In this document: positions 10,621-19,885 of the stretch, in pieces
Numbering within the stretch: position 1 is the first letter of the stretch
Layout: each line of letters opens with the position of its first letter
Assembly: GCA_029582265.1 (NCBI GenBank)
Contig: CM055819.1
Span: 10,837,087-10,901,086 of the forward strand
Length of the DNA: 64,000 bases
Direction of reading: 5' to 3'
DNA from: Zoroaster sp. YZ-2022
Lineage: Eukaryota; Echinodermata; Asteroidea; Forcipulatida; Zoroasteridae
Position numbers and translations under genes: made by a program
Notes under the pieces: generated by a model
The model's input: the letters and a program-made list of their open reading frames with translations, nothing else
What the model was told of the DNA's origin: nothing
The model's database searches: none

Positions 10621-12985
10621 CCGTGGAGTATCCGTGACGTGGCGGGTAAATTGTGTGCCGGGTACGGGGCGCCACGCGGGTAATTGCCGTGGGCCTTCGA
10701 GCGAAGCTCGTGGCGTGTCGGGTAGTTTTGCGTGGGCTTTGCGTGGGCAACTGCAACGATACACAGCGCAGTACACGGCACCGCACGGAAGCCCACGACA
10801 CCGCACGGAAGCCCACGACACCGCACGGAAGCCCACGACACGAACTGAACGTCATTCAAGAGCATAATGTAGATCGGGGGCCGAACGTCCATTTAAATAT
10901 GGGTAATTTTAAATGAATGAAATGGTTGCAACGTTGAGCTTCATAGCGGGGTACATGCAAAGGAAAATTTGTTTCATTTAAAATCCCTGTTAAAACATGC
11001 TTGCTTATCTGCGAGTTTTATTAGCACGAGTCAATAATTGTAGTAAATGGCATTTTGCGGCTAATGCCTCATTAATCACAGGCTTAGAGTTTTAGGATAC
11101 GATCTGCTTAACAATACATGTATTTATTAGAAAACTACTGTCGGTTAATTTTCTGATGCCGCATGGTACTGTAAGTTGGGTTCTATGACAAATTGCATTT
11201 TAAACATTTTCTTTGTATTATTAAATAATTAAGGCCTGGTTGATTTACTGATAATTTCTCCGTTTTCACAGTTGGAATGTAGATTGGTTTTGTCCCGTTC
11301 CACCGTTGATTACCTCTACATGACAAGTAAAATGTATGTGCAATAAAACGTTACAGTTGGTGGGTCTGTCACGGTATCATTATGGGAGTTCAATAACATT
11401 CCACGAAGGTTTACCTGTAGCATGTTCCTCCATTTCTGTTAGACCGGTTTATTATTTTGTCAAATTAAATAACATTGATATGTTTGTTTGATGGCACGGT
11501 TGGTCTTTTTGCTTAATAAATATCGCCGATTTAACGCTTTTAAACGCTTTAGGGAATGTTTGCATGACGTTATTATCATAGTTGATCCATCAGTCGAAAA
11601 ACGTTCATGTAGTGCTGCAATGCAAACTTCATTTACGGAGCCAAGATTTATATTTGTGGATAATGTAATCTTCTAGTTTCTGGCGAGAAACCTGTGGGAT
11701 TGAGGAATACAGATACTGCACGTTTGCCGTGGGTGGGGACGAGATTATATAGTCGGAAGATCACAGTACATTTCGAGGCTTGCAAAAGACGCCGTCACTC
11801 GGGCACCGGCACGCACAGTGGAGATCAGAACTTATTTAAGTGATAAAGAGTGACGTTAGTTGGTAGATACGCCAGCGCTACTCCACACTGGTTCCGTCTG
11901 TATCATACCGCATCATAACTTATCAATTGAAATCCATTTAACGCATGGGCCACAGGGCCAGGCCTGAGGGGATCAGTCTAGTCACATTTTTGTTCAGAAA
12001 TTGGAGTCCCCACGGTCTACCTCGTGCTTCCTCCTAGACCCTCGTGGAAAAAGCTAATGTGTTACTTTGTACTTCAGATACGAAAACTTAGTACCTCTCT
12101 ATACTATAATGCCTACATGTATATCATGGATATGGAGTTACATGTAGTAATTTTACCGATGAATAAATTCGGATGGCCTATACTCCCGGCTTCCCTACTG
12201 AATGCAGCACACGCTTTTCTTACGAACGGTATTTAACTATCGAAATCCCTGGGGACGAGGTTAGGTTGTTCCCCCCCCCCCCTGCATGCAATATCGTGTG
12301 CAACACACTGATCTCTATAATAATATTCAGTGGAACAAGATCGAGGTTACTCAGTACATACAGGTTTTAGTCTTGCGCAAAGACGTTTGTTGCAGATTTT
12401 TTGAAACACTACTACGGATATTTAATGGTCCGTGGCTGAGGCAGTAAAACTAAAACAAAACTAAAAAATAAACGTATGTATACAATGACGTACGTCTACA
12501 AATTGTGTTGTTTTAAATTGTGTTTAAACTATATTAAAAAATGAAAACTTGAATTTGGTCAATTAATGAAGGCCTGAATGCAGACCAAAAACCTGTAAAG
12601 ATAACACCGCGTCATTCCTGTCGAAATTTATACATACACGTAAACAGATGTCGTCCGCCCAAATAAAGAGTGTAGTCATACCCCCCGTTAATAACAAATC
12701 GTTGTACGAATCAGTGATCCTCCGCTGGGCAATGGTTGTGAAAACTAACATTGCTTAGCTGCCTTGGTTTCTCGTGGCCACGCAGATCCCCCGACACGGC
12801 CCGCAAGTTTTCCATGGCTCCCCGTGCCCCCGCGGGTTTTTCGCGTGGCTACCCGCCACGCACTCGATGGCGCACGCGTGTTACCCGCGAGTGTTTGGAA
12901 TTACTTGTGGCTGGTACTGTACATCTGGCTTCACACCTTCCCAGGGACTTCTCCTGGAACAGCGGCATGTATTCACAGGGTCGGT
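10530..12985. repeat. Inverted duplicated segment inside the transposon
   Basis: The words GGAATTACTTGTGGC and GGTACTGTA occur on the minus strand at about 10575-10612 and on the plus strand at about 12898-12925. Both are followed by GC-rich DNA with CGTGGC and CGGGT words (10620-10760 and 12770-12890). The left block also has three 20 bp repeats, CCGCACGGAAGCCCACGACA, at 10782-10843. The enclosed 1.9 kb has no recognisable gene. Confidence 0.6.
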
Positions 12986-13845
12986 CCCTGGGTTGGTGCA
13001 AAGCCTCGATGAAAGTCAGGAAATGACCAGGATGACTGGAAGAAGGCTTGGGTGTGGGGAAGTTTCGTACACACTGCAGCATCTCTTCAGAAACTGGTGG
13101 GTTAGATGAGCAGTGTTGACACGCTGGATCGGTGCATTTAGCAAAAATCACCATGCCAATGCGCCGATCCATGTGTCGCATACCGAACGTGAATTCGTCA
13201 TACACTGCTTCATCGTCTCGCAACCGAGTAGCTGAAGATGACACTGCAGTGTGCACTCGGTGAAAATCGGTAAATGGTCCTTCATCTGAGCCGCTGGGGA
13301 TAGAAGTTATTGATACAGGGTTGTTTGCGTATGTTGTTGTCGACCAGTAATTATTAATGTCCACCATTGCAATGTTGAAGACTTTTTCTTTGTTTAGCCT
13401 ATCTTGTTCAGTCAATTCACTCTGGTGGCAACGGGGCCGTTCACCAGGCAGAGCAGCAAGGGATAGAGGCAGACGTCAGTGCCCGAGTACAGGGTGCCCA
13501 CAATCGCTCCACTGGGTTCAACGTCGAGTGTCCAAGATAATAGCTAGTAGCTAAGGGCGTCCATCTTGCACTGCTTGAAGAGGCGGCCATAGTACAATTC
13601 GTTCACCGCATGGTTTACGTTGAAGTCCGGGCCGCCATCAGCAATCAGTACAAGCAATGTTGAACCTGCCCTCCCACGTTCAACACGTTGATCATGTCAT
13701 TCATATGGGAGGACACGTGGCAGGGGTTGTGGGGACTCCGGTTGACAATGGTTGCTTTGCCTCTAGTTGGAAGTCTGTAAACGAATAAACAAGAAGAATC
13801 ATTAAATACAGTATACAGCGTAAAAAACAGAATCAACCGAATCGG

Positions 13846-13941
13846 GTCAACTCGTACCCAGGTCAACTCGTACCCAGGTCAACTCGTACCCAGGTCAACT
13901 CGTACCCAGGTCAACTCGTACCCAGGTCAACTTGTACCCAT
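13846..13941. repeat. 16 bp tandem repeat, six copies
   Basis: Unit GGTCAACTCGTACCCA repeated head to tail, the last copy with CTTG instead of CTCG. It lies within the minus-strand transposase interval and interrupts it. Confidence 0.9.
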
Positions 13942-14935
13942 TTTGTGTTGTTCGTTGTTGTGATAATTGTTTTCAGGAACATGAAATAAAGAGGCGAAGT
14001 GAAATGAAAGGGAAGATGAAGTGAACAGAAATACGAACAGAAATTTAGACGGTACTATCGTCAAAGCGTTTTTACGAAGGGACAATTGGGAAAGGTTTGT
14101 AGATATTTTGCATGGTACGTTTAAAATATAGGTATTACGTAAAATATAGGTATTACGTAAATCGAAAAAAAATATTTTCCCCCAAATGTTTTTGTGTTTA
14201 TTTTTATCTAAAGTTACTTACACAAATTGCTCTCTTCCAAGATGATCCTTTGTGAGTTTTGATGGTGTAGCTGGGACCATCTCCAGGTAGCCACATGGAA
14301 CGATGTAGTACCCAGGGGTGGTGAAGTCATGGTCACTGAGGTTGTGCTTGTCGGTAGTGGGGAAAAATCTGTTGATTTTTATGCGCCGATCGACTGCCGA
14401 CACTTGCTCACCCAGCTTAATCTTATTTTTGTTGGATGAGTGACGCGGTGTCAAACTTCGCTGCCAACTCCAAGACATACCTTACTCGTGCCGAGAAAAA
14501 AAATGGCTGTTGGTGTTCTCTTTTCTGACCGAGTTCTTCTTAGCGGGGATGCGGGCATCGATGAACCCGTGATACCCTGCCGAACTATGGAAGGTCTTGT
14601 TGGGTGGCTGCATCCATCGTGCAATTGTCCGATCACCTACAATCAAAACAAAACATTTTTTTTGAATGTGTAATAATAAATTACAACACTGATCAGTTTT
14701 TAAACCATGGCAAGTTTCGTTACCGAATCTATGAGTGGGATAATATTGGAAATATAATTGGGTACTGCAACAGGCAGTATGATTAGCTGGCAGCACTACC
14801 GCAATAAGGCGGGATGTTTAGTCCATAAAACGAATTCACTTCAGTTAAGTCTTTCCCTACCCAAATAATACTTCTTTTTTATGATTAATTTATACGTAGA
14901 ACAAGTCTAAAGTATAAAGTATAGGGCAACATGTG

Positions 14936-15183
14936 CAGCGGCGTAGCCAGGACATTTTTAGTGGGAGCATTGCTTTTCAGTGGGGGGGGGGGGAGGGGGG
15001 GGGATGGCGGCGGCGGCGCCGGCGGCGCCCCCCCCCCTATGGGTATGGGTATGGGTTTTTCCCTTTTCTTTTTCTTTTCTATTTTTTGGGGCACTATGAG
15101 GATTTTTCGTGGGGGGCACCTGGGGTCCACTGGAAGTTTGTGAGGGGAACGTGCCCCCCAGGCCTGCCGTGGCAATGCCGCCG
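14936..15183. mobile_element. hAT-type MITE with perfect 8 bp target duplication
   Basis: Terminal inverted repeats CAGCGGCGTAGCC and (inverted) GGCAATGCCGCCG are flanked on both sides by AACATGTG, an exact 8 bp duplication at 14928-14935 and 15184-15191. The 8 bp size and CAGNG tips are the hAT signature. It lies in what would be an intron of the transposase pseudogene, so it arrived after that transposon. A related copy is at 42363-42576 and shares GGGTTTTTCCCTTTTCTTTT and CACTATGAGGATTTTTCGTG. Confidence 0.9.
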
Positions 15184-15827
15184 AACATGTGTAACATTTT
15201 TTAAACAATTTGTGGATACTCCTTGATAATATGGTCTGTTAAAGTACACCTCATAACATACCTAAGTTCGCTCTGTCTCTCTTTAAATTGGGAACGGTGC
15301 TGAAAAAGTGCGCCTTGATCTGGGGAATAGTTCCGGTATCTTGGGCGCACCTTCGATGGGCCTTCAACCTGTTGTTTTCCACGAAGTTTCGGGCAGCAGC
15401 GACGACAGTTGGGAACATTTCCCTCACCAATAGGCGGCATGGACGTCTTGTGGTGATCTGAAGATTGCGTTTTGCAACAGACTTCCTTCTCTTTGGACTT
15501 TCAAGCAAACGGCTAATGTCTACTTTTGGTTGGTTCTTAAAAAGTTTGTCAATGTTGTCAATTCTACTTAGAGCCATGTAAATCAGAATGGCAAGCTTTT
15601 TTTTTTTTACTTCGATGTTCATCCCAGCGATGTCTCATCCCTGTTGCAGCAGAATGCATTCCATGTTGTGGGAACATCAAAAGATAGTGGCGCACGTGGC
15701 TAACTTGTGTGTGTGTGTGGGTGCGTGTGCGCTTGTGTGTAGCCCGCTCGTCACACAAACTGCTAATTAGCCAGATCTTATATTCCAATTTATTAATATA
15801 AAGTGTTCATCATTTCATGGGCCATCC

Positions 15828-16140
15828 TCACTTCATCACGAAACCTTGCAAAGAGAACACCATGTCACCCAAATCTGTTAGCATTGAATGGATGACATCA
15901 AAGTGGCCAGGAGTACAGGAAGATGTTCCTATGGGTCGAGTCAAGACAAGACCACTTCTTGATGTTGAGTACAGGAAGATGTTCTTATGGGTCGAGTCAA
16001 GACAAGACAACTTCTTGACGTTGAGTACAGGAAGATGTTCCTATGGGTCGAGTCAAAACAAGACCACCTCTTGACGTTGAGTACAGAAAGATGTTCTTAT
16101 GGGTCGAGTCAAGACAAGACCACCTCTTGACGTTGGGATG
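15828..16140. repeat. 56 bp tandem repeat, about four copies
   Basis: From about 15918, the unit beginning AGGAAGATGTTCCTATGGGT and containing CGAGTCAAGACAAGACCAC recurs at 56 bp spacing, with small differences, to about 16136. On the minus strand it reads GLVLTRPI-type peptides leading into CTPGHFDVIHSMLTDLG, so it may be an expanded N-terminal segment of the transposon protein. Confidence 0.8.
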
Positions 16141-16164
16141 GAGATCAAGGTCTCAGGAAGATGT

Positions 16165-16345
16165 TCCGTCTCCACCCCGGCAGTCGGCTCCGTCACCACC
16201 CCGGCAGTCGGCTCCGTCACCACCCCGGCAGTCGGCCCCGTCTCCACCCCGGCAGTCGGCTCCACCCCGGCAGTCGTCTCCGTCTCCACCCCGGCAGTCG
16301 TCTCCGTCTCCACCCCGGCAGTCGGCCCTGCCTCCGCCCCTTGAG
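16165..16345. repeat. 21 bp (and 15 bp) coding-frame minisatellite
   Basis: Unit CACCCCGGCAGTCGGCTCCGT in about eight copies, one shortened to 15 bp. Unit lengths are multiples of three, so frames stay open (minus strand: TAGV-rich peptide). It lies next to the 56 bp repeat in the transposon interval. Confidence 0.85.
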
Positions 16346-17244
16346 TTGTCTCTCATTTCAACTTTGGCAGACTTGTCGGGGTTGGGTGCGGCTCAAGTCC
16401 AGCTCAAGATCTGCTTTTGCTGTTGCTGAAGGAAGTTCAGCGCGTCCACGAGAGGGTGGACTTAATCTCAGAACATATAAGGTTATTTTTGCTCTGATCG
16501 CCTTCTTTTCAGCGCTAATTACTACTCAAGTGTCACCGAAATTAGTCTTAATAAATGATAACGTGAACATTTGCTATCTTCACCTAAATTACGGAAGCAT
16601 TATTGGTCGAAATTGTATTTTTAAAGATACGTAATGTAACACAACTTAACCCTCAATTTTATTTTGCTTGTATAAAGAATTTTCACAAAATGAATAAATG
16701 ATAACATGGTTATTTACTACCATCTCCTATTACTTGCTGTTTTCGTTTATTTATTTTTGTTTGGGGTAAAAACGGTGCGGGTAATCCTTTATTGGTATAT
16801 GTATTGCAAGACATCAAGGGGAATCCTGTTGAAAGAGAAAACTCCATAGTTAAGTTTGCTACAATTGAGACCAGTCAATATCTGTTCATACTTTCAATAA
16901 TGTCCATTGTTCATCTCAAAAGTCCCCAAGCTGCCGCAATGTTAGCTTTTCACAGTTTAGACTGGTTCGGCCCGGTCCCAAATAGACTGTTTATTGAGCT
17001 CATTTACATATCAAAAGGGCTTCCCAATCGGTACAATTTAATGAGCTGTGTGCATCGCGGTGTTTGTGAAGCAGTTCGGCGGCGCCGCTGAGCGCCGCGG
17101 CGCACTGTAGCGCGCCGACTAAAATACTTATGATGCTTCCCTAAATATAAAGGCATATTGGCTTTGCGTTTGCAATGTAATTTAATTTGATAGTTTAATT
17201 GATGTTTTCCTCAATTTTTATTTCCCAAAAATTCAATTTCAAAA

Positions 17245-17281
17245 ATGAAAGGGAAACTTTGTTTTTGTTATTTGTGTACAG
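17245..17281 (+). promoter_or_regulatory. Splice acceptor region with an alternative in-frame ATG
   Basis: The T-rich stretch ending TTTGTGTACAG|AT is a convincing acceptor for the exon at 17282. An ATG at 17245 is in the same frame without splicing (MKGKLCFCYLCT then DEK), so a short first exon starting here is possible if BCL9 has its own promoter between the transposon end (17144) and this point. Only about 100 bp is available for such a promoter. Confidence 0.4.
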
Positions 17282-17407
17282 ATGAAAAAGTGCCACCTCG
17301 AAGTAAGCGGAAAAGTGAGCCCAAAGTGAAAGAAATGGAATGGTGTAGTAATGATGGAGATACTATGAAGATAGGCAAGGCTAATGGAGACAAGAATCAA
17401 ATACCAG
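17282..17407 (+). CDS. BCL9: BCL9 N-terminal basic exon
   Basis: Acceptor GTACAG|AT and donor CCAG|GTATGT enclose 126 bp, phase 1 at both ends. It encodes (D)EKVPPRSKRKSEPKVKEM and on to NGDKNQIP, a Lys/Arg-rich segment that could serve nuclear import. In BCL9 proteins a basic, Ser-rich stretch lies upstream of HD1, but this exon is not alignable with certainty; the call comes from phase and position next to the HD1 exon. It starts only 138 bp after the right end of the 7.8 kb transposon. Confidence 0.65.
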
Positions 17408-17432
17408 GTATGTATCAATCATTTCATGCTTG

Positions 17433-17940
17433 TCATTAGTCTTGGTTCAAGACTGTGTTTGTATGTTTTTTATACACAATCTGTCGCCGCACGCCACATG
17501 ATGGCGCTACATGAACTGCTATCACACATGAACCGCTATCAAACACAGTCTTGGGAATTTCGTAGAATCTCCCCCCGAAAACAGGGGGAAACCACTACGC
17601 ATGCGTCAATTTGTAATGCTAGCGCGGCCCACATTTTTGGTGCACACGCGCATAAACAACAACGGACTGCCGTGTTGTACTGATCGACAATTTCACGGCT
17701 GTCCGTTGTTGTTTATGCATGTGTGCATCAAAAATGTGGGCTGCGCTAGCATAACAAATTGACGCATGCGTAGTGATTTCCCCCCATTTTCAGGAGGAAA
17801 TTCTACGAAATTCCCAAGACTGTGTTTGATAGCAGTTCGTGTGTGATAGCGGTTCATGTAGCGCCATGCTGTGGTATGTGGCGATGGATCGTGTATTAAA
17901 AACATACAAACAGTCTTGAACCAAGACTAGCTTTTCATAT
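17433..17940. mobile_element. Foldback element: two ~230 bp inverted arms
   Basis: TAGTCTTGGTTCAAGACTGT at the left meets its inverse CAGTCTTGAACCAAGACTA at the right. The arms also share ATGGCGCTACATGAAC, AACACAGTCTTGGGAATTTC and CTACGCATGCGTCAATTTGT. The central loop is about 25-30 bp around 17672-17698. Each arm begins with its own small palindrome (GTCTTGGTTCAAGAC). It lies inside the BCL9 intron, about 25 bp after the exon ending at 17407, in transcribed DNA. Confidence 0.88.
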
Positions 17941-18015
17941 GTATAATGACTTGATCTAATGCCTGTGTATAGTATGGACTTCATGTTGCTACTCAATCCA
18001 TTGAGTCAGCTGGAC

Positions 18016-18187
18016 CAGTGGCGTACCCAAAGGGGGCGTCTGCCCCCCCCCCCCCACCTGTTGGCAAAACAAGTGTCTGTCAGTAAATTCACAACCTTGT
18101 TGGTATTTCTGATTGACATAATTTGACGGTTCATTCAAGTTTTGTGTTGGTAAAGTTATCCCTCTGAAAATCCTGGCTATGCCACTG
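18016..18187. mobile_element. Short hAT-like MITE
   Basis: Tips CAGTGGCGTACC and (inverted) GGCTATGCCACTG. The flanks AGCTGGAC and AGCTGCTG match in five of eight positions, consistent with an old 8 bp target duplication. The interior has a G-run and C-run. It lies in the intron before the HD1 exon. Confidence 0.68.
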
Positions 18188-18467
18188 AGCTGCTGGAGAT
18201 AAGGTATAATTACCAGAGGCTTTTGTTCTACATATTCTTTTTAAACCAATTTATTTGATGGGGACATTTTCTTGCTTTTGTTAGTTGATATAACGGTTAA
18301 TCTTGGGTTTGTGAATTTGAGTATAAGTAAGACTAATTGCGGTGACACCATGTGAAATCATCAATTTGAGTATGTTCAACCAGTGGATGATTCTTGAACT
18401 TATACCCCAGAGGTGTATGAACATGTTTTGATTATGATACTAATAGTAACCTTGAATGATTTGACAG

Positions 18468-18667
18468 ATGGTGCTGGTATGTCTCCTCATGTTATGCAGT
18501 ATCAACAACCTCCACACTTCCCAATGGCAGGTGGACAAGAAGTGTTTGTATTCTCAACACGTATGGCCAATCAAGCTGCACAGGCCATCTATACTGGCCA
18601 AGCTGATTCTATCTTATCTTATCATAGATCACAGACTGCTCACAGAGATTATCTACATCCTGAGCAG
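18468..18667 (+). CDS. BCL9: BCL9 HD1 exon (Pygopus-binding)
   Basis: Acceptor TTTGACAG|AT to donor CAG|GTTAGT, 200 bp, phase 1 in and phase 0 out. The segment at about 18542-18634 reads VFVFSTRMANQAAQAI and continues GQADSILSYH. This is homology domain 1 of BCL9/BCL9L/Legless, which binds the PHD finger of Pygopus. The F-S-T-x-M-A-N core and the G-Q-x-x-(S/T)-I-x-(S)-(F/Y)-H end are conserved. The leading residues are Met/Pro/Gln-rich and the end (HRDYLHPEQ) is lineage specific. The identification is strong. Confidence 0.93.
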
Positions 18668-19885
18668 GTTAGTATTACATAGTGTCCATCATGACCTTGA
18701 CAAAAGAGCAATCCAGCAGGCCTGTCATTTCTCAAGATCTTTCCTGATCTCTGGATTTTTTTAGAAATCTACCTTTGCCTTAAAATTTTCTTGAAAGAGA
18801 AGTAGCCACCAAGGAAATGACACAATTTCTTTACTTTCCTTACTTAAGTCTGCTTACTTGCATTATATTTTTCAGACATGCATAAAATGTTGTTTTTTCT
18901 CTTATATTGTGTACATGTAACAAATTTCTGAAATAATTTGTTATGCTGAGTAAGATCTGGGTATAATGCAACTTCTTTCAAAAAAATGATGAGTCAATAG
19001 GAAATTATGACGTTAAGAGTGGGCCCTAAATCTTGTAACATGAGTAACCATGGAATTGCTCTGATGTATAACTATTTAGAGCTCAGTCATTTGCATTTGT
19101 TTCTTCTTTACTGTCAATCGTCTTGATCTACTTTTGTTTAGGATATGTGCGCTTTATAACCTCCTATTATTATTATAACCCAAATGAATTACATTTGTAT
19201 TTCTTGTCATCTGTTTCCTTTTAAAGGGTATGTAATAACTTAAAAAGAAACAGCTAATTATTATCTCAAAGCTTACTTAAGAAGTTACTCCATCTGACAT
19301 GCTTTCATTTTCAAATAAAAAAATTAATCATTAGCTCATCCTTTTCTATAAGAATAAATTGAAAACACCTGAATGTCTTTTCACTGTTAGCTCTTTATAA
19401 AGGATTGATACATTTACACATTCTTTTTTAATGTATACATTACTTTGAAGACGCAAGTTTTGTATTTTCGCTATATCAGTGGCTATTTTGTTTTTCATAA
19501 TTTTGACAATTTTTTTCTTTGTAAAAGGGAAATAAATTCATTTTAAATGAGATATTTTCACAAAATAATTAACTGAAGCATCAACGGTAAATAGATTTGA
19601 GTAATTTACCCTTTTTTCAACTGGGAAAAGAGTCATGAACATATTTAACCAACAGATAATTTAGTATTCACATTGAATATGCATCACTTACAATATTACA
19701 TTACTGATTCCATCATAAGTGTTTGGTTATAGTCTACCAAACACGACCATTGGCTGTCATAGGTTCTTAGCAAGTAGCCATAATGTTTGTTAAAGCAATA
19801 TTTCACTGTAGTTGTTTTAAATAACTCATTACATTCAAGTGAGTATTGTCAGATAACAGTTTCTCATTGTTAATCATTACTACAG
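18668..19885 (+). other. Intron, no features seen
   Basis: A 1.2 kb AT-rich intron between the HD1 exon and the large terminal exon, ending at acceptor TTACTACAG. I see no repeat or exon in it. Confidence 0.6.

Larger units (their letters stand above)
12849..15622 (-). pseudogene. DDE transposase pseudogene (unclassified family)
   Basis: Minus-strand pieces in 5' to 3' order: 15622-15263 is a basic N-terminal segment ending ANL at donor AG|GTATGT. Position 14639 (acceptor TTGTAG) down to about 14220 reads GDRTIARWMQPPNKTF, then GYHGFIDARI, NKIKLG and HDFTTPGYYIVPCGYLEM. Near 13660-13550 comes LVLIADGGPDFN, probably carrying a catalytic Asp, and near 13530-13490 HSTLNPVERLW, probably the catalytic Glu. 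13415-12849 continues with a C-terminal region holding KCTDPACQHC. A T-run frameshift near 14500, another near 13550 and stops at several joints show it is inactive. NPxExxW and ADGGPD motifs are typical of DDE integrase/transposase folds. The family name is not recognised. Confidence 0.65.
9375..17144. mobile_element. Decayed 7.8 kb DNA transposon with DDE transposase remnants
   Basis: Left end: TAA then GGGAAGCATCATAAGTACTT (9375 onward). Right end: the inverse AAGTATTTATGATGC-type sequence ending GCTTCCC then TAA (to 17144), giving a 3 bp TAA target duplication. Subterminal GC-rich blocks (9400-9480 and 17060-17125) also face each other. The minus strand carries broken transposase fragments (12849-15622) and a C2H2 finger (10528-10620). 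Many stops and frameshifts show it is dead. TWA duplications suggest a Harbinger-like insertion habit, but the transposase motifs do not look like classical Harbinger, so I leave the superfamily open. It fills nearly all of the interval between exons 8436-8790 and 17282-17407. Confidence 0.72.

Noticed and set aside
12751..13109. Plus-strand ORFs of 82-111 codons
   Set aside because: Opposite strand to the transposase fragments and GC-biased; no domain recognised.
14931..15226. Gly-rich and Pro-rich ORFs on both strands
   Set aside because: They lie in the G-run interior of a hAT MITE.
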